A stretch of 64,000 bases of DNA from Deinococcus terrestris (GCF_009377345.1 NZ_WBSL01000001.1:805001-869000), one strand, 5' to 3'; positions 19,055-31,792 are shown, counted from the first letter of the stretch. A program made the numbers and translations. The notes: generated by a model from the letters alone, not told the origin.

Positions 19055-20029
19055 ATGACCCGAACCCATATCCGAAGAGTTTCTGCGCTGGCCCTGGCCC
19101 TCTGTCTGGGGGGCGTCTCCGCTCAGGGCGCGACCACCGTGCGGCTGGGCTACTTTCCCAACCTCACCCACGCGCCCGCCTTGAGCGGGCTGGAGCGCGG
19201 CACCTTTCAGAAGGCGCTCGGTAGCAAGGTCAAGCTGGACGCTCGCTCCTTCGTCTCGGGCACCACGCTGACCGAGGCGTTCGCGGCGGGGCAGATTGAC
19301 CTCGCCTATATCGGCCCCGGTCCGGCGATCAACGCGGCCACGCGCGGGATGCCCCTCCAGATTATCGCCGGGGCGAGCGAGGCGGGCGCGGTGCTGATCG
19401 CCCGGGGCGACAGCGCCATTCGCAGCTACGCGGACCTCGCCGGGAAGCGGGTGGCAGTGCCCAGCCTGGGCAATACCCAGGACATCAGCCTGCGCCACAT
19501 TCTGAAAGAAGAAGGGCTGAAGCTCCAGACTGACGGCGGCAACGTGGTCGTGACGCCGGTGGCCCCCGCCGACATCGCCGCCGCCTTCGCGGGCAAGCGG
19601 GTGGACGCGACGCTGGTGCCCGAGCCGTGGGGAGCGCTGCTGCAAGCGCAGGGGCACCGCATGATCGGCAATGAAAAGACCGTGTGGCGCGGCGGGCGCT
19701 ACCCCACGACCCTCCTGATCGTGAATACCCGTTTCGCGCAGGCCAATCCCACGCTGGTGGCGAATTTCCTGAAGGCGCACGCGGACGCGGTGGCGTACCT
19801 GGGCCGCAGCCCGGCGGCGGCCCGCACGCTGATCAACGCGCAACTGGACAGGTTGACCGGGCAGAAGGTGGACGTGCGGGCGCTGCAACGCGCCATGACC
19901 CGAACCCGCTTCACGACCGCGCTGGACCTTAAGGCGCTGACCGAATACGCCGCCCTGAACGTGGAGGCCGGATACGCCCGCAACGTCCCCGACCTGCGGA
20001 GCTTCGTCAACCTGGGATTCAAACGATGA
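19055..20029 (+). CDS. ABC transporter substrate-binding protein, sulfonate/taurine type
   Basis: 324 residues with a Sec signal peptide ([18 protein letters not shown]). The mature part [39 protein letters not shown] and [14 protein letters not shown] is characteristic of the SsuA/TauA/NrtA periplasmic family. Position after sat and the candidate operator point to uptake of a sulfur source, perhaps aliphatic sulfonates or sulfate esters; no monooxygenase gene is nearby to confirm it. The start at 19055 follows AGGAGGG at ideal spacing; the frame is open to 18992. Overlaps the permease by 4 nt. Confidence 0.82.
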   Translation: MTRTHIRRVSALALALCLGGVSAQGATTVRLGYFPNLTHAPALSGLERGTFQKALGSKVKLDARSFVSGTTLTEAFAAGQIDLAYIGPGPAINAATRGMPLQIIAGASEAGAVLIARGDSAIRSYADLAGKRVAVPSLGNTQDISLRHILKEEGLKLQTDGGNVVVTPVAPADIAAAFAGKRVDATLVPEPWGALLQAQGHRMIGNEKTVWRGGRYPTTLLIVNTRFAQANPTLVANFLKAHADAVAYLGRSPAAARTLINAQLDRLTGQKVDVRALQRAMTRTRFTTALDLKALTEYAALNVEAGYARNVPDLRSFVNLGFKR

Positions 20030-20862
20030 GTGCTCCAGCGCCGAGGACCGACCCCGCCCCCGTCCGCACCCGCCTCCCGCGCTGGCGGGTGCTGTCGTGG
20101 CAACTGATCGGGCTGGCCCTGATTCTGGGCGTGTGGTGGCTCGTCACCGACGGGCTGAAGCTCTACCCGCCCTACGTCTTTCCCAGCCCGTCCCAGGTCT
20201 GGACCGAGATCAGCTATGGGCTGTGGGGCACCGGGCCGCAGGACGGCAAGCTGCTCTCGGCCATCGGCGGCAGCCTGCGGCGGGTACTCACCGGGTACGG
20301 CATCGCGGTCGTGCTGGGCGCCCTCGTCGGCCTCCTCATGGGCGCATGGTTGCCGCTGCGGGCCACGCTGGGGGCGTACCTGACGGGCATCCAGAGCGTG
20401 CCCTCCATCGCCTTTGTTCCCTTTGCCATTCTCTTTTTCGGCCTGAACGAGCGGGCGGTGCTGTTCGTGGTGATTCTGGAAGGGTTCATTCCGGTCGCGC
20501 TGGCGGTGTCGGGAGCGCTGCTGAACGTGCCCCCGGCGCTGCGGATCGCGGGGCGGACGCTGGGGGCGCGGGGCCTGTCCATGACGACCGGCGTGCTGCT
20601 GCCCGCCGCGCTGCCCAACGTGCTGACCGGGCTGCGGACCGCCTGGAGTTTCGCGTGGCGGGCGCTGGTGGGCGCCGAGCTGCTGATCAGCGGAGTGGCC
20701 TCCATCGGGGAGCAACTGGAGGTCGGGCGAGCCACGGCGAACGTGGCGCTGGTGCTGGCGAGCATCATTATCATCGGGATCATCGGCGGCGTGTTCGACG
20801 CGCTGCTGCGGGCGGTGGAGGGCCGGGTCCGGCGCGACTACGGGCTGGAGGTGACACAATGA
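20026..20862 (+). CDS. ABC transporter permease, SsuC/TauC type
   Basis: 278 residues with about six membrane helices and the BPD-type EAA-like loop ([20 protein letters not shown] ... [15 protein letters not shown]). It forms the inner-membrane channel for the substrate delivered by the upstream binding protein. Starts on ATGA over the binding-protein stop and its stop overlaps the ATPase start, so the three genes form one tight operon. Confidence 0.88.
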   Translation: MSAPAPRTDPAPVRTRLPRWRVLSWQLIGLALILGVWWLVTDGLKLYPPYVFPSPSQVWTEISYGLWGTGPQDGKLLSAIGGSLRRVLTGYGIAVVLGALVGLLMGAWLPLRATLGAYLTGIQSVPSIAFVPFAILFFGLNERAVLFVVILEGFIPVALAVSGALLNVPPALRIAGRTLGARGLSMTTGVLLPAALPNVLTGLRTAWSFAWRALVGAELLISGVASIGEQLEVGRATANVALVLASIIIIGIIGGVFDALLRAVEGRVRRDYGLEVTQ

Positions 20863-21611
20863 CCGCCAGCATGAGTGCCCCGGCTGCCCCCACCACCGCC
20901 CCGCAGGGCTTACCGCTGCTGCTGGACGGGGTGGCCTACCGCTACGGCCGCACCCGCGCCGCGACCGCCCCGGCGGGCCTGGGGCCGCTGAGCCTGGAGG
21001 TCCGGGCGGGCGAGTTCCTGTGCGTGGTGGGGCCGTCGGGCAGCGGCAAGAGCACGCTGCTCTCGCTGCTGGCGGGCTTCCTGCGGCCGCAGCAGGGAAC
21101 CATCCTGCTGGGCGACCTGCCCGTGACCGGCCCCGACCCGCGCCTGACGCTGGTGCAGCAGGAAGCGGCCCTCTTTCCCTGGCGCACGGTCGCCGGAAAT
21201 GTCTCCTTCGGGCTGGAGCAGCGCCGGATGCCCCGCGCCGAGCGGGACGCCCGCGTGGGCGACGCCCTGCGCCTCGTGGGGCTGGAGGGCTACGGCGGGC
21301 GGCGGGTCCACGAGCTGTCGGGAGGGCAGCGGCAGCGGGTCAGCCTGGCCCGCGCCCTGGCGCTGCAACCCCGGCTGCTGCTGCTGGACGAGCCCTTCAG
21401 CGCCCTCGACGACCGCACCCGCACCGTGCTGGCGGATGAACTGCTGGGCATCTGGTGGTCGCGCAAGATCACGGTGGTCTTCGTCACCCACAACCTCGAC
21501 GAGGCCCTGGCGCTGGGGCAGCGGGTCGTCGCCCTGCGCGGCGGCGAGGTGGCGCTGGACGCTCCGGCGCGGGAGCTGAATGTGGCCCGCCTGCGCGAGA
21601 CGCTGGAATAA
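20859..21611 (+). CDS. ABC transporter ATP-binding protein, SsuB/TauB type
   Basis: 250 residues. Walker [11 protein letters not shown]-loop [11 protein letters not shown], signature [15 protein letters not shown], Walker [13 protein letters not shown] and switch His in [10 protein letters not shown] are all intact. The tail after the core is short, as in nitrate/sulfonate/taurine importers. ATG overlaps the permease stop (ATGA). The frame extends far upstream in the shadow of the permease, which is not real coding. Confidence 0.9.
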   Translation: MTASMSAPAAPTTAPQGLPLLLDGVAYRYGRTRAATAPAGLGPLSLEVRAGEFLCVVGPSGSGKSTLLSLLAGFLRPQQGTILLGDLPVTGPDPRLTLVQQEAALFPWRTVAGNVSFGLEQRRMPRAERDARVGDALRLVGLEGYGGRRVHELSGGQRQRVSLARALALQPRLLLLDEPFSALDDRTRTVLADELLGIWWSRKITVVFVTHNLDEALALGQRVVALRGGEVALDAPARELNVARLRETLE

Positions 21612-21623
21612 TGGAGCAAAAGC

Positions 21624-21654
21624 AAGAAGCCGGGGCACGAGGCTCCGGCTTCTT
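21624..21654. terminator. Bidirectional terminator between the transporter operon and lysJ
   Basis: Perfect 10-bp stem AAGAAGCCGG/CCGGCTTCTT with an 11-nt loop in the 57-nt gap between convergent genes; A-rich on one side and T-rich on the other. Confidence 0.8.
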
Positions 21655-21668
21655 CGTTGCAGCGAAGG

Positions 21669-22913
<1,245 letters not shown>

Positions 22914-22933
22914 GAACCCTCCTTGTCTGCCGC

Positions 22934-23170
22934 TCAGTGTAGGGGCTGCGGGTGAGCAGCCCGGTAGGGGTGTCCAGCGGGGCAGGTCAGCCGCGCCCAC
23001 GCAGGCCCCCGACCACGAGTGTCGGCCAGCGTCAGGAGGTCATCCACGGGCAGCGCCCGGCCAACGGCCAGCATCGTGAAGGTCCGGTAGCCCGCAACGG
23101 CGACAGCTTCCTGCCGCCCGTCCTCGAACGCCCCGACGAGGCTATAGCCTTCCGTCCCCGCTTCCCGCAA
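22934..23170 (-). pseudogene. Remnant of a GNAT acetyltransferase
   Basis: The translated stretch GYSLVGAFEDGRQEAVAVAG and [16 protein letters not shown] matches the central strands and the acetyl-CoA pyrophosphate loop (VDDLVTxxxxRGxG) of small N-acetyltransferases. After RGRG the expected helix is lost and the frame ends within 21 unrelated residues; the reading frame upstream stays open past 23200 but has no convincing start. It therefore looks like a truncated, decaying copy. It overlaps nothing essential and lies just upstream of lysJ. Confidence 0.35.
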
Positions 23171-23286
23171 GGAGGCTTCCAGCGCTTCTGGGCTTTCTAT
23201 CGCCGGATGGGGAGGCCGGAGCGTTGGCGGCAGACAGCGGACGAAGTTGCGGCCAAGACGCTGCGCCGTCCGTGGTTGACTGCGGC

Positions 23287-23592
23287 ATGGACAACGTCAA
23301 CCTCAGCGGCCCCCTGCTGGTGCTGCTGGCGGCGACGCTGGCGATGGCGTTCGGCATCTGGCGGGGGAGGCCGGACCCAGGAGGGCGGGTCTTCGTCCTC
23401 GTCGGCCTGAGCAGTACGGCGCCAACACTCCTGTCCAGTTAGGCCGCCTTCCGGTCACTCGGCTTCTCGTCGCAAATGACCCTCTGGGCGGTGAGGAACA
23501 TCGTCCTCTCCCATCTGCTGGGCGCTGTCCTCCTCAGGATTGCCCTGCGCTGGATGCAGGACATCACAGCCGTCACCGAGTTCCCCCGATAA
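23287..23592 (+). pseudogene. Small membrane protein split by an in-frame amber codon
   Basis: From ATG 23287 the frame gives a 51-residue piece with one hydrophobic helix (GPLLVLLAATLAMAFGI) and a second partly hydrophobic stretch, then TAG at 23440-23442, and the same frame continues for 49 more residues (AAFRSLGFSSQMTLWAVRN, then the hydrophobic IVLSHLLGAVLLRIAL) to TAA at 23590. Codon use stays GC-rich on both sides, so the TAG most likely interrupts one gene of about 100 residues with three or four membrane segments. It could be a fresh nonsense mutation, two short coding regions, or read-through. It runs directly into the YgiB-like gene, so it seems part of that cluster. Confidence 0.45.
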
Positions 23593-23643
23593 GTGGAAGC
23601 CCCGCCGCAACCCCCGCCCCGCTTCTCCCGTATCAAGAGGTAT

Positions 23644-24036
23644 ATGCGCAAAGCCTTTCACCTCCCCCTGCTCGCGGCGCTGCCTGCCGTCCTCGCGGCC
23701 TGCGGCGACGACGATCTGGATCTCGACCGCTACAAGCGGACGAAGTACACCTCTTACGAGCAGTGCCGCCTTGCTAACCGGGACGCGATTCAGCGCGGGT
23801 TGCAAAACCCCTGCCAGAAGACCAGCGGCGGCTTTTTCGGGCCGTACATCCTGCTCCGGTCGGGCCTGACCCGCTACGTGGGTTACACGGCCTCGGGCAG
23901 CGTGGCTCCCAGCGGCCTGACCTACGACACCCGCTCGGGCAAGACGACCTCCTTCAAGGCGCCGGGCGTCAGCCGGGGCGGGTTCACGAGCACGGGCCGC
24001 GCGAGCAGCTCCGGCAGCGCGAGCTACGGCGGCTAA
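23644..24036 (+). CDS. YgiB-like (DUF1190) lipoprotein
   Basis: 130 residues with a lipoprotein signal (LPAVLAACGDDD, lipid Cys after LAA). The mature part has KYTSYEQCRLANRDAIQRGL with paired cysteines, then a Gly/Ser-rich tail ending SYGG, like E. coli YgiB/UPF0441 proteins. The next gene is a YgiC-like ATP-grasp enzyme, the same order as ygiB-ygiC, which supports the assignment. Function unknown; probably an outer-layer lipoprotein. The start is chosen at the signal peptide, with AGAGG 4 nt upstream; the frame opens at GTG 23593. The stop overlaps the next start (TAATG). Confidence 0.65.
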   Translation: MRKAFHLPLLAALPAVLAACGDDDLDLDRYKRTKYTSYEQCRLANRDAIQRGLQNPCQKTSGGFFGPYILLRSGLTRYVGYTASGSVAPSGLTYDTRSGKTTSFKAPGVSRGGFTSTGRASSSGSASYGG

Positions 24037-25199
24037 TGCAGCGCCGCACCCTTCTCCCCCGCCCCAACTGGGAAGCCCGGCTGCAAGAGGTCGGCATGAC
24101 TTGGTACGCCCCCACCCCCGAGCACCCGGTCCCCTACTGGGGCGAGGAAGGCTACTACGCCTTCACGCCGGGCGAGATCGAGGCCCTGAAACGCGACACG
24201 CAGGACCTCACGACTATGGTGCTGGAGACGACGGGTGCCGCTATCGAGGGCGGGCGGTTGGGCGAACTCGGCATCCCCGCCTTTCTGCACCCGGCCGTGC
24301 GCGAGTCGTGGGACCGGGACGACCCGACGCTCTACATGCGCTTGGACCTCGCCTATGACGGGCGCGGACACGCCCGACTGCTGGAGGTCAACGCGCAGAC
24401 GCCGACCAGTCTGGTGGAAGCGGCGGTGTGCCAGTGGCAGTGGCTGGAAGACCGCCTGGAGCGCGGCGAGCTGCCCGCCGGGACGGGCCAGTGGAACACC
24501 ATCCACGAGGGGCTGGGCGAGCAGTGGGCCTACCTCGTGCGCGAGCGGGGCGTGACCCAGGCGCACTTCAGCTCGGCCCGCGAGGTCGAGGACATCGCCA
24601 CCGTGACCTACCTGCGCGACCTCGCGGGGGCGGCGGGCGTCAGCGGCTCCTTCCTGGCGGCGGACGAGGTGGGGACCAGCCCGCAGGAGGCGTTCCTGCT
24701 GGACACCTGGACCCTGCCCATCCGCAACCTGATGTGGCTGTGGCCCTTCGAGTACGCCTGGGAATCGCGGGACAGCTCCTTCCTGGCGACCACCCAGACC
24801 CGCTTTGTCGAGCCGCTGTGGAAGGCCGTCACGTCCAGCAAGGGCCTGCTCGCGCTGCTGCACGAGCGCTACCCGGACTCCGGGCTGGTGCTGCCCGCCT
24901 CGCTGACACCGGGGCGACTGGGCTCCAATGTCGTTCGCAAGCCGCTGTACTCGCGCGAGGGGCAGAACGTGCAGCTTCCCGGCGAGGCGGCCACGGCAGG
25001 GGCGTACGGCGACCTGCCGCTGGTGGAGCAGGCGTATACGGAACTGCCCACCTTCGCGGCGGGCGACGGTCCCCGTTACCCGGTCCTGGGTGTCTGGGTC
25101 GCCGGGGACGAGGTGTGCGGGCTGGGCATCCGCGAGGGCCGGGGCCGCGTGACGGACAACCGGGCGACGTTCGCGCCGCATGTGGTAACGCCGGGCTAA
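24036..25199 (+). CDS. Glutathionylspermidine synthase family protein (YgiC-like ATP-grasp)
   Basis: 387 residues. WYAPTPEHPVPYWGEEGYYAF at the N-terminus, LYMRLDLAYDG, LLEVNAQTPTSLVEAA and WPFEYAWES are conserved features of the glutathionylspermidine synthase-like ATP-grasp domain; KPLYSREGQNVQL is the ATP-binding loop. Unlike E. coli Gsp it lacks an amidase domain. YgiC-type members do not make glutathionylspermidine as far as known; they probably ligate a peptide or amine in an ATP-dependent manner. Coupled to the YgiB-like lipoprotein by TAATG. Confidence 0.85.
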   Translation: MQRRTLLPRPNWEARLQEVGMTWYAPTPEHPVPYWGEEGYYAFTPGEIEALKRDTQDLTTMVLETTGAAIEGGRLGELGIPAFLHPAVRESWDRDDPTLYMRLDLAYDGRGHARLLEVNAQTPTSLVEAAVCQWQWLEDRLERGELPAGTGQWNTIHEGLGEQWAYLVRERGVTQAHFSSAREVEDIATVTYLRDLAGAAGVSGSFLAADEVGTSPQEAFLLDTWTLPIRNLMWLWPFEYAWESRDSSFLATTQTRFVEPLWKAVTSSKGLLALLHERYPDSGLVLPASLTPGRLGSNVVRKPLYSREGQNVQLPGEAATAGAYGDLPLVEQAYTELPTFAAGDGPRYPVLGVWVAGDEVCGLGIREGRGRVTDNRATFAPHVVTPG

Positions 25200-25210
25200 G
25201 GGGCTGAAGG

Positions 25211-25747
25211 TCAGCTCACCCCGTCCGACGAACGGAACTCCGCGAGAATCCGCTCCACAAAAGCCCCCTTGCGGGCGGTGTACTCGGCGCGGGCGGCCCC
25301 ATGCTGCCGCGCCAGCGCCGTTTTGAGGGACTGGTATTCGTCCCGGAGGTCGGGCCGGGAGCGCAGCACGTCTCGGAATAGGAGGTAGTCTCGCCACCGC
25401 CGCTCGCCCACCGGCATCAGGTGCAGGTAGTGTGTCCGCGCCTCGTCGGGTCCCCTGGCGAAGAAATATTCGCCCCAGCCTTCCCGGTCCCCGAACGACA
25501 CGTAGCCGATCTGCTCCAGTGGACGGATACAGGCGTCCATTCGCGCGGCGTCCTCCACTCCCACAGCGAGGTCAAGGATGGGCTTGGCGGCGAGGCCCGG
25601 AACACTCGTGCTCCCCACGTGCTTAATCGCCACGGCCAGAGGCCCCAGCGCCCGCGCCACCCGGCCGCGCTCCTGGGCGAACAGGGCTGGATACTCGGCC
25701 GACGAGGGGCGAAGTTCAACGGTGCCCCGGCGGAGTCCAAGCGTCAT
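25211..25747 (-). CDS. GrpB family protein (UPF0157, nucleotidyltransferase fold)
   Basis: 178 residues starting MTLGLRRGTVELRPSSAEYP. IKHVGSTSVPGLAAKPILDL is the diagnostic HxGSTxxxGxxxKPxxD motif of the GrpB/UPF0157 family (a minimal nucleotidyltransferase-like fold). Function unknown; sometimes fused to dephospho-CoA kinase. Convergent with the YgiC-like gene. The frame continues 180 nt upstream through low-complexity sequence, which I exclude. Confidence 0.85.
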   Translation of the reverse strand: MTLGLRRGTVELRPSSAEYPALFAQERGRVARALGPLAVAIKHVGSTSVPGLAAKPILDLAVGVEDAARMDACIRPLEQIGYVSFGDREGWGEYFFARGPDEARTHYLHLMPVGERRWRDYLLFRDVLRSRPDLRDEYQSLKTALARQHGAARAEYTARKGAFVERILAEFRSSDGVS

Positions 25748-25835
25748 GCCGTCAGTCTGAAACAGAGCGGGAAAAGGCAAAAGCTCCTCCCCCTTAGCCT
25801 TCCGCTTTCCGCCTTCTGCGCCTTTCGCCCAAGAG

Positions 25836-26036
25836 CTAGTGCCGCTCCTCCACATTCTCCCTCGGCGGGTTGAGGTGCGTCTTGTCGGTGCTCTCGGTCG
25901 CCGCCTCGGTGTCAAAGGGATTCTCATTCGCCAGCCGCTCGACCTCGCGGGCCGCCGCCTCGGAGGTTTCGGGCGTCCACTCGCCGTGGCGGGTCATGGT
26001 CTTCTCGTCGCTGGACTTCTTCTTGTCGTCGCTCAT
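25836..26036 (-). CDS. Small hydrophilic acidic protein downstream of herA
   Basis: 66 residues, [20 protein letters not shown] and then a Glu/Asn-rich C-terminus; no hydrophobic core, so probably intrinsically disordered. It starts 11 nt after the herA stop with its own AAGGAGAG ribosome site, in the same operon. Family not recognised. The tight link to herA-nurA makes a role with that complex possible but unproven. Confidence 0.65.
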   Translation of the reverse strand: MSDDKKKSSDEKTMTRHGEWTPETSEAAAREVERLANENPFDTEAATESTDKTHLNPPRENVEERH

Positions 26037-26047
26037 ACGCTCTCTCC

Positions 26048-27864
<1,817 letters not shown>

Positions 27865-27868
<4 letters not shown>

Positions 27869-28890
27869 GAGGCCACCCCCAGCTCACGGGCGATGTGCGC
27901 CCGCAGGCGCCTAGTTACGAGGTCGGCGCTCCCCATCGCGCGGGTCATCGCGTGCTCCAGCGCGGCGGTCGGGATCAGGTTTTGCGGGGCGCGGGGGTCC
28001 TTGTACGGCTGGCTGGCGAGACGGCACAGCAGCGGGCCGCTCACGTTCGCCACCGTCCGCACGATGGGCGGCAGGAAGTCAGGCTCCTCCGGCGCGTACA
28101 TCTCCAGCCTCATCACGCCGGACATGGGGTGCTGGTAAAAGGCGGCCTCGCACAGCCGCACGTACCAGATAAAGCGGGTGATGCGGTTGTTCTCGTAGCG
28201 CATGTGCAGGATGGGGGTGCGCTCGCCGGGCTTCAGGTCGGTCAGCAGCCCCGCCCGGTCTGGGGGCAGGTACTGGGTCTGCATCGTCTTGACACAGCCC
28301 ACGACCGCGCCCCCCAGGTTCTGGCTGCGGAGGGTGCCGTCCTGAATGGTGAGCGCGGTCAGCGCCTCGCGGTCGTCCTCCTCGTCAAAGGGGACACGCG
28401 AGGCCAGGCCGTGCGAGAGTTCCTGCTCGGCGGCCAGCATGACCTGTTGCAGCTTGTGCAGCGGCGCGAGCGGCTCGGCGCTGTCGGCCACGACGGGCGC
28501 GTACTGGAGCCGCCCGGTGTGCGGGTCACGCGGCGAGAGCAAGCAGGGGTCCACCCGCAGCCCCGGCGCGTGCGCGAGGAGCCGCTGCGCCCGCACCTCT
28601 CGCAGCGTGGCCGGGCGAGTACCGTGCGGGCACAGCTCCACCGCGCCCACCACGTAGGCCCCGAAGCCGCCCATGCCCGCCGCGCCGTCGCCGTCCTCGA
28701 TAAAGACGCGCGATTCCATCCGCCGCTTGCCGTCCACCACGTACACGGTGCCCAGCCGCGCGGGAATGGGCCGGGGCGCGACCGCCGCCCAGCGGGGCGT
28801 TTCGATGTCGATGAGTTCTCCCTCGAACCGCTTCAGGCCGAGTTGCCCGCCTTCCATATCCACGGGCCAGGGGTCGAGGCGAATCCGCAT
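27865..28890 (-). CDS. nurA: NurA DNA nuclease
   Basis: 341 residues with the NurA domain: [18 protein letters not shown] holds the first catalytic Asp, and [15 protein letters not shown] is the conserved KxxQ-containing segment. NurA is a 5'-3' exonuclease and endonuclease that acts with the HerA ring; in Deinococcus the pair takes part in double-strand break processing. It is the first gene of the operon nurA-herA-small protein, and the TAGAAT box 6 nt before its ATG is a leaderless-type promoter. Confidence 0.9.
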
Positions 28891-28896
28891 GGGGGG

Positions 28897-28902
28897 ATTC
28901 TA
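28897..28902 (-). promoter_or_regulatory. -10 box (TAGAAT) for the nurA-herA operon
   Basis: TANNNT hexamer 6 nt before the nurA ATG. I see no palindromic radiation/desiccation response motif next to it. Confidence 0.5.
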
Positions 28903-28945
28903 GGGGCGGACGGCGACGGGCGGATAGGCCCGGCCCATAAGCAAG

Positions 28946-28969
28946 GAGCGGAAGCCGCAGCCTCCGCTC
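28946..28969 (-). terminator. Terminator of the Crp-type gene
   Basis: Stem GAGCGGA/TCCGCTC with a 10-nt loop, followed on the minus strand by CTTGCTT; 25 nt past the stop codon of the regulator. Confidence 0.6.
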
Positions 28970-28993
28970 TGTCCCCGGCCCGTCCCGAAGCGT

Positions 28994-29632
28994 TCAGTCG
29001 CCGTGATACCCGCTCAGCGCCCGCAGGCTGGCCTCGTCGGTCAGGGTCAGGCAGCGGTAGGCAGGGGTCAGCAGGCCGTCGTCGCGCATTTCCCCGATCA
29101 GCTTGGACACGCTCTCGCGGGTGGCCCCGGTGCCCTCGGCGATCAGCTCGTGGGTGGCCCGCACAAAGCGGGTGCCGTCGCCATGCCGCCCGCCGAGGCT
29201 GGATTCCGCGAGGTTCAGCAGGTAGCGGGCGATGCGCTCGCGCAGTTCGCCGTTCTGAATGTGCACGCCGTCGTTCATGACCCGCTGAAGCTGGGCGCTG
29301 AGGCTGCGGGTGACTTCCCACAGCTCGGCGGCTCCGAGGTGCTGCGGGTGCAGCGGCACGACCGCCGCGTCGGTCAGCGCCGTGACCTGATGGGCGCGGA
29401 CAATGCCGTGCAGCGTCTCCTCGCCGAACACGTCGCCGGGCCAGATGTGGCGCACCGTCAGGGTCCGGCCCTGGGGAGTCAGGCGCACAGCCCGCAGCAG
29501 CCCGCTTTCCAGCCGGTACAGGCTAGGGGCTGCGTCGCCCGCGTAGTACAGCGTCTCGCCCCGGCGCAGGGGGCGGCGGTGCAAGTCGGTCAGGTGCAGG
29601 GCAGACGGGGTCGGGATACTGTTGAGGGTCAT
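28994..29632 (-). CDS. Crp/Fnr-family transcriptional regulator
   Basis: 212 residues. An N-terminal cyclic-nucleotide-binding barrel ([31 protein letters not shown]), a dimerisation helix and a C-terminal winged helix with [15 protein letters not shown] as recognition helix. It lacks Fnr-type clustered cysteines, so it is more like Crp/DdrI-type regulators; the cAMP pocket arginine-serine pair is not obvious. Deinococcus has Crp-like regulators of stress response, but I cannot say this is one of them. AGGAG precedes the ATG. A repeat cluster at 29671-29708 lies in its promoter region. Confidence 0.85.
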   Translation of the reverse strand: MTLNSIPTPSALHLTDLHRRPLRRGETLYYAGDAAPSLYRLESGLLRAVRLTPQGRTLTVRHIWPGDVFGEETLHGIVRAHQVTALTDAAVVPLHPQHLGAAELWEVTRSLSAQLQRVMNDGVHIQNGELRERIARYLLNLAESSLGGRHGDGTRFVRATHELIAEGTGATRESVSKLIGEMRDDGLLTPAYRCLTLTDEASLRALSGYHGD

Positions 29633-29670
29633 GGCGTGACTCCTAAGGGCGCGAGGGCGGACAACCGGGG

Positions 29671-29708
29671 CTTGAACCTGACGAGACTGTACAAGGTCTG
29701 TTCAAGGT
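29671..29708 (-). promoter_or_regulatory. Repeat cluster upstream of the Crp-type gene
   Basis: Two adjacent 11-bp near-identical direct repeats, CTGTACAAGGT (29687-29697) and CTGTTCAAGGT (29698-29708), and an inverted copy of the core, CTTGAAC at 29671-29677 against GTTCAAG at 29700-29706. About 40-75 nt upstream of the start. Possible autoregulatory operator; no consensus is known to me. Confidence 0.4.
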
Positions 29709-29833
29709 TAAATGCTCCCTGGCCCACCTTGTGAAGGTGCGCTCCTTGGGAAATATCACACCATCAGAAGACTCTCAGCTTTCGCCTTCGGCAGTCGCAG
29801 GAGGAGTTGGCGTCTAGACAGCCTGGCAGCCGT

Positions 29834-30754
29834 TCAGGAAGAAAACACATCCAGTCCGTCCAGCACGACGCGGGCATGGGCGGCCACCGTCAGGGCGTGG
29901 TCGCGGTTGTAGCCTCCGGCCATCATGGTGACGACGGGCACCCCGGCCTCCCGCGCCCAGGTCAGCACCGCGCGGTTGCGTGCGCCCACGCCGTCCAGGG
30001 TCAGCGCAAAGCGGCCGAAGCGGTCGCCCGCGAGCACGTCCGCCCCGGCGAGATACAGCAGCAGGTCGGGCCGAAACGCCTCCAGCGCGGGGAGCACCTG
30101 TCCCCGCAGCACCTCCAGATACTCGCCGTCGGTCACGCCATCTGGCAGGCCGAGGTCAAGGCTGCTGCGCTCCTTGCGAAAGGGATAGTTGCGCTCGCCG
30201 TGCACGCTGACGGTCAGGGCGCGGGACTCGGCGGCCAGCAGCGCGGCCGTCCCGTTGCCCTGATGCACGTCGAGGTCAAGGACCGCGACCCGCCGCGCCA
30301 GCCCCTCGTCCAGCGCAATGCGGGTCAGCAGCGCGGCGTCGTTGATCAGGCAGAAGCCCTCGGCGCGGTCGCGGAAGGCGTGGTGGGTGCCCCCCGCCAG
30401 GTTCGCGCCCCAGCCGCACCTGAGTGCGTCGTGAAGCGCGGCCAGACTTCCCCCGGCGGCGCGGCGGGCACGCTCGACCACCCCGCCACTCCAGGGCAGC
30501 CCGAAGGCCCGTTCCTCGGCGGCCGTGACCTCGCCCCGGCGCCAGCGGCGCAGCCAGGCGGGGTCGTGAATGCGGGCGGCATCGGCCCAGCGCAGGGCGG
30601 GAGTGTCCAGCACGGGCAGCAGACCTGTCAGGCGGTCGCGGACCCCCGCGTACTTGTAGGCCGGAAAGCGGTGCCCTTCCGGGAGGGGAAAGGTGTAGGC
30701 GGCCGGGGTGTATGCCCGGAAGGGGTGGGAGAAGGCGGGGGCGGAGACGCTCAC
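29834..30754 (-). CDS. Histone deacetylase-family amidohydrolase (AcuC/HDAC fold)
   Basis: 306 residues from GTG. Zinc-hydrolase motifs of the arginase/HDAC superfamily: [18 protein letters not shown] (His-His dyad), [14 protein letters not shown] (Asp and His zinc ligands) and [14 protein letters not shown] (third Asp ligand). It should deacetylate proteins, polyamines or another small acetylated amide. Upstream in-frame sequence (97 codons) is unlike protein. Divergent from the PfkB kinase gene. Confidence 0.87.
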   Translation of the reverse strand: MSVSAPAFSHPFRAYTPAAYTFPLPEGHRFPAYKYAGVRDRLTGLLPVLDTPALRWADAARIHDPAWLRRWRRGEVTAAEERAFGLPWSGGVVERARRAAGGSLAALHDALRCGWGANLAGGTHHAFRDRAEGFCLINDAALLTRIALDEGLARRVAVLDLDVHQGNGTAALLAAESRALTVSVHGERNYPFRKERSSLDLGLPDGVTDGEYLEVLRGQVLPALEAFRPDLLLYLAGADVLAGDRFGRFALTLDGVGARNRAVLTWAREAGVPVVTMMAGGYNRDHALTVAAHARVVLDGLDVFSS

Positions 30755-30847
30755 TGGATCAGTGTGGCGGCTCGTGGGGCGGGGGTGCCGCAGCCGGGCG
30801 CACCTTCGACAAGGGTTGAACAACCCCACCGTGGCCGGGCGGTCCCT

Positions 30848-30853
30848 TACCCT
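30848..30853 (+). promoter_or_regulatory. -10 box (TACCCT) for the PfkB kinase
   Basis: TANNNT hexamer 7 nt before the ATG at 30861; supports that start over the in-frame ATG at 30708. Confidence 0.5.
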
Positions 30854-30860
30854 GTGGCCC

Positions 30861-31781
30861 ATGAGCGCCGCTGTCCCTCTGCCTCTGCCCGCCATCGTGA
30901 GCGCCGGAGAAGCCCTGACCGACCTCGTGACTGCCGGGGAGGGCCTGTGGCGGGCGCATCCCGGCGGGGCGGGGTGGAACGTGGCCCGCGCGTGCGCCCG
31001 GCTGGGGGTGGCCTCGGCCTTCGCGGGGGCGGTGGGCAGGGACAACTTCGGGGACGACCTCGCGCGGGCGGGGGCAGAGGCGGGGCTGGACGGGCGCTTC
31101 TTGCAGCGGGCGCCGCAGCCGACGTTGATGGCGGTGGTCTACCAGCTCGACCCGCCCGCCTACCGCTTCCTGGGGGAGAACAGCGCCGACCTGCACTTTG
31201 ACCCAGCGCGGCTACCGGAAGGCTGGCTGGGCGCGGCCCGCTGGCTGCATGTGGGCGGCATCAGCCTCGCGCGGCCTCCCCTCTCGGGGACGCTGCTGGA
31301 CCTCGTGGCAGGGGCAAAAGCGGCGGGCGTGCGCGTCAGCTTCGACCCCAATGCCCGCAGCCCCCACCGCCACCCGGACTACCGGGCGACCTTCGAGCGG
31401 GTCACGCGTCAGGCCGACCTTCTCAAACTCAGCGACGAGGACCTCGCCTTCTTCTTTCCCGGCCAGAGCGAGGCGGATGCCCTGCGGCACCTGCGGGGCC
31501 TGAATCCCCGCGCTCCGCTGGTCGTCACGCGCGGTGGGGCTTGCGCGAGCCTCTACCACGCGGCCGGACGGGTGGACCTGCCCCCCGTGCCCGTGCGTGT
31601 CGCGGACACGGTCGGGGCCGGGGACGCCTTGTGCGCGGGCCTGCTGGTGTCCGCAACGCAGCGCCCCGAGGCCCTCTGGACCGAGCACTTGCAGCTTGGC
31701 CTGCGGGCGGCGGCGGCGGCGTGTGCGCGGCCCGGCGCCTACGCGCCGACGCGGGAAGATCTCGCGGCCCTGCCAGGCTAA
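30861..31781 (+). CDS. PfkB-family carbohydrate kinase (fructokinase-like)
   Basis: 306 residues. [11 protein letters not shown] at the N-terminus, [17 protein letters not shown] (first PfkB signature), [35 protein letters not shown] and the anion-hole/catalytic-base motif [16 protein letters not shown]. It phosphorylates a sugar, most likely fructose or a related ketose. Stands alone. The longer open frame starting at 30708 overlaps the divergent promoter and is not used. Confidence 0.88.
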   Translation: MSAAVPLPLPAIVSAGEALTDLVTAGEGLWRAHPGGAGWNVARACARLGVASAFAGAVGRDNFGDDLARAGAEAGLDGRFLQRAPQPTLMAVVYQLDPPAYRFLGENSADLHFDPARLPEGWLGAARWLHVGGISLARPPLSGTLLDLVAGAKAAGVRVSFDPNARSPHRHPDYRATFERVTRQADLLKLSDEDLAFFFPGQSEADALRHLRGLNPRAPLVVTRGGACASLYHAAGRVDLPPVPVRVADTVGAGDALCAGLLVSATQRPEALWTEHLQLGLRAAAAACARPGAYAPTREDLAALPG

Positions 31782-31792
31782 GGGGCCGGGGC

